Source: Adineta steineri (Eukaryota; Rotifera; Eurotatoria; Adinetida; Adinetidae). From it: 64,000 bases of DNA. Made by a program: the position numbers and the translations under genes. The notes under the pieces are model-generated. The model ran no database searches. It was not told the origin of the DNA and worked only from the letters and a program-made list of their open reading frames with translations. This document shows, piece after piece, positions 49,320-61,860 of this stretch. The DNA is taken from contig CAJNOI010000107.1 in the NCBI GenBank assembly GCA_905250115.1, positions 268,623-332,622 on the forward strand, given 5' to 3'. Position 1 is the stretch's first letter, and every line of letters begins with the position of its first letter.

Positions 49320-52100
49320 ATGGAATCAACTGATTCACAAAATAAAGAATGTTATTATTGTACAGAAGAATATAATCGTTTTCGTTTATCAGTAACTGAT
49401 TGTTCACAATGTAAACTTTCATTATGTTCCGAATGTTTATTAAATCATAATAAAATTCATGAACAAGAAATATCTGAACTAAAAATTGTCTATGATGATT
49501 TAAGAAATAAAATAAATGAAAAAGAAAAATATATTAATGATACAAGTCATGAATCAATTGAAATTGTTATTAATTGGTATCAAAAGCTGATTAATGATCT
49601 TATTGAAACTCAATCACAAATTGTTAATAATATCGAATATGAACGTGATCAAGCTCGAAATGAATTAACAAAATTTGATAAAAATTTACAATTAATTAAT
49701 AACGAAATACAAGAATTAAATGATAATATAAATATAAAATCAATTGAAACAAAACTTAATGATTTAAAAATCAAACTTTCGAATTATCAAATTATAAAAG
49801 ATATTTATCTACCAGATTCACATATATTTCAACCACGATATAAAATTTCGTATGAATTTAAAAATTCATCATCAATCGAAGAAGATTGGGATATTGAAAG
49901 TAATGAAGTAACAAATATTCCATTACCTTCGTCACGTCTTTCATTATCATCTATGCATACAACAACGCCATTGTTTTTTTCCGATACGTCACAAACATTT
50001 GTTACGCCAAAAGATGAAGATGACGATGAAGAAAATAATTTTCAATGGCATGAACAATTAGAAACAAATATCGATAATGATTCAGAATATTTACTTGATC
50101 CAAAATTATATCGTCTTAGTAGTTCACGATATTTTACATCGAATATTCATTTAATAGCATCAAATGGCAATGATATTTTGTTAGTAATAATATTAAAACT
50201 TATAAATATGAATTTTGTTTTTTTTCTCGTTTAGATGTTATTCTCATGAATCAAAACAATTGATTTTTGTTCGTGATGGAACTATAAATTCAGTTATACT
50301 TCAATGGTATCACGGACATGTTATACAACTTGTTTGGTTCGATAATCTTCAATCATTTGTTATAATAACAGATGATAAACAATATGAAATCTATACAATT
50401 GAATCAACATATAATCTTCGTTTAAAAATTCGTTTACGTACTTGTTTACCTAAACATAATATTGATATTATAAAAGAACAGATGTTTTTACGTACAGATG
50501 AATATCATATATATATTTATTATGAAAGAGCAGATGAAAGTAAACGATTACGTTTATTAAATCCAACATTTGAATGTATTCAATCGTATTCAATTGATAA
50601 ATGTTTTCAAAGAGATGAACATATTCGTTCTCATGATAATGGTTTTGTTTTAAATCTCGGTGTTAATCAAGAATATGTAAGAAGATAATTAGGAATATTA
50701 ATTCGAAAATTTCTTTTTTGTAATATATTTAGGTTGTTTTATTTGTCCGGTCTGCAATAGATCATAATCTAGCAGGTAATATATCATTCTTTTGACTAAA
50801 GAAAAAAACTGGGATATTTAGTGAATCGTCTCAGTTTTCTTTCGAGTATATCGAAAAAATGACATGTAATTATATAAAATTTCAGTGTTTATAAGTAAAT
50901 CGAATGCATCTCATGAGTTAATACTATCATTGTAGTAAAATTATAAACCCGATAAATGTTTAACAAAAAGATAGCATCTCTTTTTTTATAGGAAAATCTA
51001 CTAGACTTAATTCAGATTTAAATTTCAATGAAACTAACCTGGGGTTATCATTGAGGAGTATGAATTATTTAGTCGTAAATGTTAGATTCTACAAAATTCA
51101 TATCCAAATCTAACTCTATAGATAGTTTGAATTCAAAAGATTGCAAATCACATCTGAATCTAACGATTCTGAAGTCAGTATTTTATCCTGGATTTCACCT
51201 CCGAGGGACCAAAACCGATTCCGGAAGGGGAAGGACGAGAGACAAAAAACTGTCTTCGAGAGTGCGAAATGTCCCATGCTTGTCCCCTCTTCCCTAGAGC
51301 CCATCGGGTCCGGGTATCGAAGCTTTTACTGACCGGATCCGAATCGAAAGAAATATGTTATCAACATAATATTTTTTTTGAATTTCTTTAATTTTTTATT
51401 CATTTCATTCAAAAAGTCTTGCATTTATTTATAAAAATAATAGAAAAAACAACAACAAAACTAATTTCGAAGCAACTATCAGATTTCAAGTAGAAAAATT
51501 TACTGAGAATCTAAAAATACAGTTCGAGTTCAGGCTCTAGTGCTCATCGGGATCGGGTCCGGGTCCAAAACAGTGTGGACCCGATAGGCTCTACTATCCC
51601 TCCACTAGATAAAACATTGTCTGAAGCTCGTCATATGCGGTCTTTAGATTTTGTTCTATAACAACATAAATTTTGTTTTTGTAGTAATTTAACTTAATTA
51701 TATTTTAGATCAAGCTGCGTCACAAAACGAAGATATACGTTTATTAGTATTCAATAAATCTAATATGTGTTTTGTTCGTCGAATAATTTTATTGAATAGA
51801 TATTTTGATTTACCATTTATTGTTCATTTTACAAATATTTCATCATTTTTCATTATTGATCAAGTTTGTCATGTCCTACGATTTTTTAATTATGAAAAAG
51901 AAATTGGTCAAATTAAATTATTACCTTTAAATACTTCTCCAATATTTAATAATAGTACCACAATGTCAAAATCTAATCGAGATTCACAATATTCATCAAT
52001 AGTATTAATGAATGATGGTTCATTACTTATATCAAATAATACTCGAAATGCAATTCAACTTGTACTTAACGATCAAACGAATGATATTGATGACTGGTGA
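49320..52100 (+). CDS. B-box-like zinc finger, coiled-coil protein, paralogue 2
   Basis: Four exons (49320-50179, 50235-50676, 50733-50775, 51709-52100) give 578 aa. I start at 49320 because the zinc finger follows directly, as in the paralogue; an in-frame ATG at 49203 would add 39 residues. B-box-like cysteines lie at 11-45 (CYYCTEEY...CSQCKLSLCSECLLNHNKIH), then a long heptad-rich coiled coil (about 48-180), an acidic stretch (DEDDDEE), and a strand-rich C-terminal region (NGNDILCYSHESKQLIFVRD...). Exon 1 uses the donor GTTAGT. Intron 3 is 933 nt with GC-rich repeats. Joining its last exon to the next gene's first ATG exon would create a stop, so the next gene is separate. Confidence 0.75.
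51180..51600. repeat. GC-rich repeat in intron 3 of the second B-box gene
   Basis: Within AT-rich intron DNA there are two GC-rich patches, TTCCGGAAGGGGAAGGACGA to GAGCCCATCGGGTCCGGGTA (51220-51318) and CTCATCGGGATCGGGTCCGG (51542-51561) with an inverted GTGGACCCGATAGGC (51574-51588). Related GGACCCG/GGGTCCGG words recur at 52825-52850 inside the next gene's intron 1. Probably remnants of one repeat family. Confidence 0.6.
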
Positions 52101-52241
52101 TTTTATTGTGATAAATCATTTATCTATATTTTGTCTTCCGTTCTTTTTTTTGCTCTCGTGTCTCTTAAAATGAAAAAAGAAATTAATTTCGTAATAAAAT
52201 TTCGAAAAAATAAATAAAAACAAACGAAATTTTCTCTTCAG

Positions 52242-55200
52242 ATGACAACAGTAAAATCATTACATGAAGATTTACTATATACAATTCTATCTAAATGTCC
52301 ATCATCAATAGATATGTGGCATTTACTTCTTGCACTCGATTATGAATTATCAACAATGATCAATTTACGTGCATTTTGGAGGTGAATTTCTCTAAGTAAT
52401 TAACAGACATTTACATAGATAAGAACGATCTTAAGAAATGGGAAAAGAGTGGTTCCGATTCGGTTCCTAGCATATAATGTAGAAGCGAAAATAGATTCGT
52501 TAAAATATCAGTTTAATGATAGAGTACGGAGATGCCAAAAATTATCCGGAACCGGACCAAGAACCGCGATTCCGGTCAGTGGAAATGAGAAAAGAGCGGT
52601 TCCAAAAGCTCGGTTTCATTTTTTTTTGGAATCACCGTACAACTTTTATAATAATTCATAGAGCCTTGATTGAATTGAGTTGTTAAACATAAGGAGTTTT
52701 CTTCTCTGCATTTTTGATCTAATACACGAAACTAATATTGCCAGATGATATCATTTAAAATTTCGATTGATAAACTTTCTCGATGGTTAACATACGATTA
52801 GAGAGCTGTGGGTTCACGCCTTTTTGAACCCGGACCCGACCTAGACCCGAGAAAAAAATTTCTTTGTTAGACCCGCAGCTTCCTACATACGATAGTTCTA
52901 TATATTTAAAAATAAACTTGAAATTTTTATTTTATAGTCATATTCGATTATCATCATTGCATAACAAGACTATTTTATTCTCTTTTACCAAAGAAATTGC
53001 AATATGCTGTGTCGATCTTCGTATCGATAATCTTAATTGGATGATAACAGCTGATATACGTCGTTTACTTTCATATTTTCGTTTATTAGTCTGTTTTCAT
53101 TCTGGAAATGTTTCATTATCAAAAAGTACATTAATTAATGATATTAAAATACTTTTTCCCTTTTTAAAATATATTACTTTATTAATATCACTTGATGATT
53201 TATCTCTATCATCTTCAACAACTCGTCAAAATCCAATAATTGATAATGTATTTCAAGAAATATGTACATCATTGAATCAAATTAATCAACTTGAACATAT
53301 ATCATTAGTATTACAAGATAAAAAAGGTGAATTTTATAGATAAACAAAAAAAGAAATATTATTTTTATATTTTTTCATAGGAGGATGTCTTTCTAATGCA
53401 GATGCTCGTTTATATTTTCGTTCTGCTTGTGATTATATATCGAATATGACAAATAATTGTAAATTGATATCTATTGAAGAAAATGGTTATGAAATTAAAG
53501 ATCGATTTTTATCTAATGATACATCTACAGAAATATCAGTTGGGCCAATAGATATATCTCTTCATTCGACAATAAAACATTTAATAGTTTCTTTTCGTTC
53601 GATGTTAAATATGAATTTAACATTAAAATTAAAAGATTCTTTAAATGAAAAATTACAAATGGAAACTTTAGTAATACCATGTTTACCTTCAATTGATAAA
53701 CTTGATCTGAATCAATTAAAAATACTTGATATTGGTTATGTAAATGTCAAAGATCGAAATGAATTAATACGGCTTGATGATATTCTTCTTTGTCATCGTT
53801 CTCATTCTTTGCGAAATTTAACTATTTGTTTAAATGAATGGCAATCTACAAGATTTGTTATTATATGGAAAAAAGAAAATAATAAACAAATAACAACTTC
53901 GTCAACACAATTTAGTTCTGTATTTGAAAATTGTTTTGACGAAGTAACGACTCCGGATGAAGAAGAAGAAAAAGAGATGGAAAAACCAACTTTTCCAAAT
54001 CAATCTTCAGAACTTGAAAAGGTCAGAAAACACGAAAGAAATCAATTTACACATTTCTTCTCTCATAGTGCTAGCGAGAAATAGCTGTATTTAAAAGAGA
54101 TCAGATTTTAGACTTAACTGAATGCCTACAAATCAAGTTCTACATAAAATTACTAATTCTATTAAAAATCTTATGAATAAGACTACAGACACGACGAATC
54201 TCGTCTTATATCAAATGAGAAGTTTATTTTGAGAATTGCTCATATGTTCTCAATGGAAAGAATAGGACTTGCAGTTTGCAACAAAAAAAAAACATTGCGA
54301 TTTTACTTAATACTACTATCTGATAAATTTCTATTATATATACTCTTCAAGACAAAGTTGTAACCGGTTCGGCTGGTCGCCAGTCTGTCTTAAACTCTTT
54401 TTAGACCGATGAGTAGGGTACTGCACCTGGATCTTTTCAGGATTGAGTATTCTCAAAATAGAGACCTCAGGTTACTTCTCGAATTCCTTTGAGCATGTAT
54501 GATAAATAGAGAATAAAGTTCTCTATCAGGCCATTGTATTTTCGGATCTCACTGAAGATGTATTGCAGGAGATATATCGACGAGATTAGAAAAATCCGGT
54601 TTTTTTCGGGTTTTTGAATCTCGTTTGTATTTCTCCTGCGATACATCTTGAGTGAGATCCGAAAATACAATGACCTGATAGAGAATTTTATTGTCTATTC
54701 ATCGTACATCTTCAAAAGAATCGAAGAACTAAGGTGAAGTCTCTATTTTGAGAATACCCAATCCCAAAGAACGCCAAACAACTCCCGATGCAGCAACCTA
54801 CCGATGAGAACCGATCGGTTACAACTCTGGGTTAAGATACTCAGTAGATCTGTGTGTATTATATAATAGTAATTGCTCTAGTTTTTAATTGTATGAAACT
54901 TTTCTTTATTTGTTTCATTAGGCATCTGAAGCAGTTATTGATGAATTTTCTTTTGAATTTCTCGATGATACTCAATCATCTATTTTTCATTTCAATCTCA
55001 AATATTCTTGGTCAAATAAATTAACTAATCTGAATCTAACTGGTATTCATTGTCATTCAATTGATTTAAAATATCTTTTCAATTCATTACATTTACTTCG
55101 ATCATTAAGTTTATCACCTTGCTTATTAATATACATTAATCAATTTGAATGTCATTGTCAAACATTATCAACATCTATTCCATATCAAATTCATTCATTA

Positions 55201-56028
55201 AATAAAAATCTCCTTTCACTTAATCTAATTTCACATTTATCAAATATGAAACAAATATGTTCAATATTTCATGAACAATATAAACATCATTGTATTCGTC
55301 ATTCAGCTATTCATCAATATTTAAATATAAATGAATCGTTATTTCAATATGAAAATATTATACATTATTTAATTCGAACAATTCTTCATACATTAGATTT
55401 ACATCATTTAAGTATACGTATACCAAATTATGAACTTCAAAATGACGATCTTAATATACAAAATAATAATCATTTAAAAACATTAATTTTAGATGTCAAA
55501 ATACCAATGACATTCCATTCAAAATTAGCAAGACTTTATTCTGCAAATATTTTTCAATATTTACGAAAATTTATTGTTATTAGTAATACAAATTTTCAGT
55601 TAACACCTTTACTTATTGATAGATTTTGTACACTTGAAATAATTGAAATTTTATCAATTAATTATCATCTTAATCGTGCAACAATACAATATCTTGAAAA
55701 AGTTCTTAAGCCAACTAATTATCCAAATTTAAATACATTTCGATTTTGGATAGGTAGTGTTGATGCTAATCATTTATTAAAACATTTACATAAAACTATA
55801 CGATTAGCATTTGAACATATCAAACCAGCATTTCAATTTGATATTTCTATTGTTAATTCATTATCAAGATCATTTCATATGCGTAAATGTATTTTATATG
55901 ATAATACACATGAAATTCATCGAAATTTTCATTCATTATTATCAATTCATAGTAATCAATTGTCAATTATTTATCCGAAATTTTTAAATTATAAACCATT
56001 GTATAGTGAACAAAATTTTGATAAATAA
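52242..56028 (+). CDS. LRR-like protein (F-box/LRR-type, no certain F-box)
   Basis: Four exons (52242-52381, 52938-53326, 53381-54021, 54922-56028) give 758 aa. The ATG is directly preceded by TTTCTCTTCAG, a strong 3' splice site. Residues 1-60 (DLLYTILSKCPSSIDMWHLLLALDYEL) resemble a degenerate F-box-like helix pair, but the key Pro/Leu pattern is incomplete. The rest contains irregular leucine-rich repeats such as KLDLNQLKILDIGYVNV, LRNLTICLNEW, LNLTGIHCHSIDLKYLF and LLSLNLISHLSNM. Such lineage-expanded LRR proteins often serve as substrate adaptors, but that is inference. An acidic insert (DEEEEKEMEK) precedes the long intron 3 (900 nt), which holds a foldback. Without splicing at 54021 exon 3 would run on to a stop at 54084. 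Confidence 0.68.
52440..52860. repeat. GC-rich repeat fragments in LRR gene intron 1
   Basis: GGTTCCGATTCGGTTCC (52451), AATTATCCGGAACCGGACCA (52540) and GAGCGGTTCCAAAAGC (52594) form related inverted words (GGTTCC / GGAACC), and TTGAACCCGGACCCGACC (52831) resembles patches in the preceding gene's intron. They explain the spurious frame 52449-52661. Confidence 0.55.
54440..54764. repeat. Foldback element C: ~160-bp inverted arms, almost no loop
   Basis: Arms 54440-54598 and 54604-54764 are inverted copies: GAGTATTCTCAAAATAGAGA versus TCTCTATTTTGAGAATACCC, and CATTGTATTTTCGGATCTCA versus TGAGATCCGAAAATACAATG, meeting at an AAATCCGG/CCGGTTTTTT apex. Lies in intron 3 of the LRR gene. Frame 54467-54670 is an arm artefact. 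Confidence 0.88.
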
Positions 56029-56304
56029 ATAAATTCAAGTCTTTCATATTTCAGGATAAAACATGTTTTTATTGTTTAATCCTTTCATAGTTCAAGTTTT
56101 TTAAACGATTTATATACAAAAAAGATGAATAACAAGATTCAAAAACTTGTCTATTCTATCACAACGAAACAAAATGTATAAGTACTTAATTTCACTACCG
56201 TTGTTAGTATCCTATTTGTACATTTAATTTAAATGGAAAGAACTGGTTTTTATGTAACAAAACAAAAATAAATGGCGGAAAACATGAAAAAAATATGCAT
56301 CTTT

Positions 56305-59300
56305 TTAATTGCGCAAATTTTGCACAATTGATAATAGTTGTTCAGCATCATTATAAGAAAAAGTTTGTGGATTTGTATTTGTTGTTGCACTTGAAGAATA
56401 TTGCGATGAAGACCATTGCGAATTATTATTATCTTGTTGTGAATTCATCATATAAGAAGATGATGAAGAATAATCTGTTCTTGTCGATTGTCTAGACTCA
56501 TGTGATGTCTTTGTTCTATCTTGGAGTAACATTTGTAAACGTTCGATTGTGGTCGATGGTTTTGGATCAAATGAATTATTAAAATTCATTATTGGGTTCG
56601 TTGACATAAGTGGTGGAGGTTGTATAAGATTATTATCATAATTATCTTGATAATATTGAGGATTCGACGATGTTTCATTATAATATGAAGCATTATGACT
56701 GAAAAGAAACACAATACAGTTAAAAAATATATGAGAAACTATTAGTAACTAGAACAAATAAAGCAAAATGGCACAATAAATATATTAGAATATGAAGTAA
56801 TTCGAGTCTTGCAAGTTTTATTTTTTATCTTGATTATTATTAAAACATGTAAGACTCGAATAATTTGTATTTTAATAACATGAATACATATATATACACT
56901 CCTACCAGTACTATTATATAGAATATAATATTGTGTAATAAACTATTCTAAATAAGAAAATGAGAATAATAGCATGAAAACTAAACAATATTAATGAAGA
57001 AGAAAGTGATCGCAGATAGAATATAAAGCATTTTAGATATAGTCGATTGAATAAGAACAAATAAACAGTATCTTGAAGATATAAGCGTAGATAAAAAGAT
57101 GAAGGAAATATCATATATACTTATTTATGATATATAAGAAACACGGAATATTGTGAACCAATTTTTCTGATTTATTTTAGAATACACTGTATAAAATTAA
57201 AGTGCATTAATCAGGATGATATATAGTTAATATTGATTACTACGATTTCCTGTTAAATCTCGCTTACCATTGTAAAAATCTAATGAAAATATAGATCCAC
57301 GATGACTTATACAAAAGACTATGGAGATGGAAAATAGTAGTTTGAATATCTTTTTTTCGCTCTATAAGATAAAATCTGAATTTCTTACTTTCGATTTATA
57401 TTTGTATTTGATGATAAAATATTAGATGTATTAAATAAATTCGACTTGTAACCTGCTATTAGTGGAGGTATTGCATCGGTATTAATAAAACGTGGATGTT
57501 CAGCGACTGATTGATGATTATAATTAAATCTTTGATGACGTGAAGTTTTATTCATATTTCTTTGTGAATAACGATTTGATCTATCATATGATCGATTATG
57601 TTCATAATCATTTCGTTGTTGTTGTTGTTGATAACGATTATAAGATAATGATGGTGATCTTGTTATAGATTCTTTCGATGATGAATTATATGAACTTGTT
57701 GATTGTGAACGAGAACGTCCTGATGTGTTACTTAATTCTTCTTGACGTCTTCTTTCATCACAATCTTGATGATAACCATGGTTATTAGTAACTACATCAA
57801 GAGGATTTGTACCTTTAAAAAAAAAGATAGTAAAGAGATACGTAGTTGATAGGAGAATATTAGACAAACCATTATTTGATAGTGGTACAGAATCAACTCT
57901 AATACGTTTAACTGTTGGTTGTTGTTGATCAATATTTGTTGTATCAGCTATTAAATTATCTTCATGACTACTGGAATCAAGTGTCGCTGATTTTGTTGTT
58001 GAAAGTTTTTTTAATTCATCATCATCGTAAGATCGTCTACGTTGAGTGAAAAGTGTTGATGGATTAATTAATTTTAATGTATCAGTTTCTTTTGTTAATA
58101 TTGGAGTCAATTCCTCACATGAATGATTCATATCTGTTTCTATTGGAATTGATATATCTGCTATAGTAATTCGTTTTGAATCATTATTTTGTTCGGTATT
58201 TTCCTTAGAAATATTATCATCAATAATCATATTAAACTCAGATGAAGCTAATTCAATTTGTGGAGACTGAGGATTATTATTATTTGCTGAGTTATCAGAC
58301 GTTTGATTAGATGATGTTTCACTAAATGGTAGATGATACGTTGATTCGGTAATTGGTGGTGTTGGTGCGGAAAAGCGTTCATCATAATCACCTAATGTTT
58401 GAGAAGATGGAGATTCGAGATCCATATCAATAACAGAATTGATTGTTTCATCGTTGATAAAAGAAACTTTAATAAGAAGAAATAATTATCTATTTAAAAA
58501 CTGTAAATATATACGGAAAAAAACGAGCTTCAGCCTCATCATAGAATGCATCCTGAGCAGTGGCAGATCTAAGATTTTGGAAGAGGGGGAGGCGATTTTT
58601 TTCGAGTATGGAGGGGCGATATTGGTTAAAAGCTATTTTTTGAATCTAACCGAAGTAGTATGAATCTATTTTTTCGTCTATTTTTCCTGTAAAAAATCAA
58701 AAAAAATTCGGAAGGGGATGGGCGATCACCCTCATCTCCCCCACCCCACTCTAAATCCGCCACTGATCCTGAGGGTAGGTAAGGAAAATATCATCTATAA
58801 GAATCGTTAACAATATTTCAAAATAGATAAGCATGGTATAAGTTACAAAATCATCACAACTAATAGTCGATCCTCTCTTTCTCCGTATCAATTACAGCTA
58901 AACACTATGAGATACAATCTCAACTAATCTTACCTTCTATATCATTATTTATAATATCATCTGGTATGGTTTCTTTAGATTGCAGGCCATATTTTTCAAC
59001 AAAAATTCCAAGAAGTTCAGCTAAAATACGTTTTACATGTGGTCGAGTTTCATGTTGATATTCATAAGAAAAAAAATCTAATAATTCTAATGATACATGA
59101 GTATATGATGATGTCGTAGTTTGATGTTGTTTTAATAATTTTCGACCATTATCAATATAAATTTTTGAATTAGGTAATTCATGTTTATTCGGTTCATTAA
59201 CATGATTTTGTAATTTTTTTTGTCGTTTTTCACGTAGATGCAAACGTCTTTCTTGATAATTTAAATGTTTTTCATGTTCAATTAATTGATTCGAAATTTT

Positions 59301-61403
59301 TATTTGTTCATAAGCTAATTGATTTTGATTTTCTTCTAAATCAATATATACTTCATTGTCTGCTTTATTAAAACCAAAATGAAAACAATCAGTAACTGAA
59401 ATATGTAATGATGAATATTCTTTTTTCGGAGTATATGTCGATATTTTATTCATACGTTCATATTCATCTAATGATATTGATTGAATAAAAAATGGTATAA
59501 GTATATACGTTGTTTTTCTTGATAGAATACCATTTTTTGAATTACAATAATTATTCAAACGTTTTTGTTGATGTAATGCATGTTTAACAGCTTTGGTTTC
59601 AAGATAAAAAATATCATGTGTTTGTTTTATTGTTTGTAAACGTGGATCAATTAATTGACTAGTTGAATTTAATGGAATATCTACTAAAGATATTTGTTTT
59701 TCATTTATTAATTGTTTCGATGATGATGATAATAATAATTTATCTTGTGGTGATAAAGGAATTGTTTCCGATGGAGGATTTTTTGGTGTTAAACGAGGAT
59801 CTCGATTACTTATTGATTGTGGTTGTATATTGCTAAATGATGTATAAAGTGTTGGATATGGTATCATAAATTGACTAGGATATTTTGTTGGTGTAGTTTG
59901 TATAGTTAGATTATTTGTTGGTGTAGTTGGATTATTCGTGGTATCTTGAATAGGAGGATCCCAAGTACCATTATTTGTTGAAAGAATTGGTTTAGGTATA
60001 GGTTTAATTTTATATGAATTATCTAATTTCATTGTTTTTCCATTACATTGTTGTTGAGATTCTTGAGCTATTGACAATAGTTCAGATGAGAATTTTTCTT
60101 TAAGATCATACCATAAAATAGCGATAGGTAAAATTTGAGTTGGCTGAGATATAGGTTCCAAATCTCCATGTTCATAGCAGAAGATCTTAAGAAGAAAAAT
60201 AAAAGTCTATGAATTTTGATTATAATAAAAACGAAGATGAGATTGATATCACGTAGCACATCCTAACGAAGGGGAAATAAAATCTAAAACAAGTTGTCCT
60301 TTTCTTACTAGTCGTATGCTTCCAATACCGTAAACGTTTTCTTCATGAGATAACAGATTTATATAGAAATTTGATGTTTCTCAAAAGTATGTACATTGAT
60401 TAACGATATAATATCTTACGAAGAAATTATTTATTATTACGGATACTTTTAGCTGTAAACGGAATTATAAAGAGTTCTTGATGGACAAACTTTCAAGCAA
60501 AAACAAGATTAATAGATGAAATTCGTACTGCTTTGAAATAATTAGTTAACTACAAATTCAGTATATTTTGTACAAGAACTTACTAGAGAATTTGCTAATA
60601 ATTTATCAATATGACGTTGTTCTTTATTGAATGTTTGAATTTTACAAAAATGATAATCATAATGTAATTGTGCAGACAATTGTTTGTTATTCTCTGAAGG
60701 TATAGTTGCATAACCTTTACCCAAAAGTATCTAAAAGAAATTATTTGTAATGAAAATTTTTTCATAGATTTTCTTACTTTACAGATTAGTAATCCGAATT
60801 TATGAAGACCCCGAGAACCAGTTGATGCTAGAAGTACATCTGGACGTCTTGATAGATGAATACCATCCTTAGGATTTCCTTTAAACGAATAAAATAGATC
60901 AAAATAAAAATGAATATATAAATTTACCAAGATATTTATCAATTGAAAATGATAATTGTTCACACGTAAGACCATTCGTTGCAATATTTAATGCACTATC
61001 TCGAGATGTTATTAAATGAAAAGCAAAACGTTCAGTTGGATCTTGAGATTTTTTCATTTCAATTCTTCTTGCACTGAATAATAATAATAATAGAAAAGAA
61101 ATTTTGTGTTTTTTCTTGACTTTTAATTTTAATCCTACTTGAATAATTTTTGTAATTTTGGATTACGTATTGTATCACAAGATTGACATTCATTTTGTCG
61201 AAAATCAAAATGTACTTCTAATGCACATGCTTTTAAATCATTATATAATTCCGTTACATTACGACTATCAGTTTTTTCAGGTATTAGCACATCTTGAATG
61301 AATAAATTGATAATATAGTTTACTTGAATAACTTCTCTATACCTTTACTGGATGTATGTGTTTTTGGTATAGTAAATGGTTTTTTACTATCTTTATCTAC
61401 CAT
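56305..61403 (-). CDS. TASOR: TASOR-like protein with DUF3715 pseudo-PARP domain
   Basis: Nine minus-strand exons (61403-61343, 61292-61139, 61073-60928, 60878-60778, 60730-60584, 60185-58934, 58466-57870, 57812-57389, 56698-56305) give 1091 aa with every junction in frame. Residues about 75-230 match the TASOR/TEX15 pseudo-PARP (DUF3715) domain: FAFHLITSRDSALNIATNGL, LGNPKDGIHLSRRPDVLL, FGLLICKVLLGKGYATIPS, IFCYEHGD and ILPIAILWYDL align in order with FCFLAFPDNEVSEIYQNGL, LGNPLLGVYVFRHVDVAL, IMIFKVLFGKVKKIQPS, VYFYEYD and CLPYAIVTVKF of the human protein (from memory). A charged coiled coil lies around 500-560; the C-terminal third is disordered, Ser/Arg- and Asn/Gln-rich. In vertebrates TASOR is the scaffold of HUSH, which silences retroelements. 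No SPOC domain is evident to me. Intron 6 hosts a hAT MITE. Confidence 0.78.
58558..58765. mobile_element. hAT-type MITE, 208 bp, perfect 8-bp TSD
   Basis: Termini CAGTGGCAGATCTAAGATTT and its inverted counterpart AAATCCGCCACTG bracket 208 bp; flanks ATCCTGAG (58550-58557) and ATCCTGAG (58766-58773) are an exact 8-bp target-site duplication. The interior shares TATGGAGGGGCGAT, TTGGTTAAAAGCTATTTTTT and CCGAAGTAGTATGAATCTA with 48889-49114. Non-autonomous; inserted in intron 6 of the TASOR-like gene, so the reading frame is unaffected. Confidence 0.92.
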
Positions 61404-61860
61404 TCTAAAACTAAAAAAATAGAAGAATTTATTTCGAATATTAATGCACATCTATTTTTTTGGGTATTTTTAGAAAAATCTTAATTAATAAAAATAAATC
61501 ATGTATTTTTTTTATAACTGATCTATTACCTTATTTTGTTGAACAAAGAATGTTGGTTTCAATTGGTATTAAAATGATTTGAATCATATGTTTACATCGA
61601 GGTTATTAACATGTAGTTATCGATCGTTTGATGGATTAGGATTAAAAGACATTTTTCATCGATAAATAATGATAGAATAATTAAACGAACACGAAAAAAT
61701 AAATAACAAAATTTTTTTTGTATTATCAATCAAATAAAACTGTCAAGGCTTTTATTAGTGACAACTATCGTATGAAATAAGGAGATTGGTTATTCGATAT
61801 ATCAACGATTCGTTGTTTAAATTTCTTTTTTTTATTCATTTTTGTTATTGCATAATACTT
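61404..61860. promoter_or_regulatory. Shared divergent promoter region
   Basis: 457 nt separate the start codons of the TASOR-like gene (minus) and the discoidin/BTB gene (plus). AT-rich; I see no defined factor site. Head-to-head spacing this short suggests a bidirectional promoter. TTATGTTTGCAG at its right edge could be a splice acceptor instead of containing the plus-strand ATG. Confidence 0.45.

Noticed and set aside
51079..51332. Arg/Ser-rich frames on both strands in the second B-box gene's intron 3
   Set aside because: They arise from GC-rich repeat DNA inside an intron with good splice sites; no conserved domain.
54022..54084. LRR gene ending at the exon 3 stop, with a second gene starting at the next long frame
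   Set aside because: A GTCAGA donor at 54022 and TTCATTAG acceptor at 54921 join in phase 0 and continue the same leucine-rich pattern, while the next open frame has no good start. Kept as one gene with moderate confidence.
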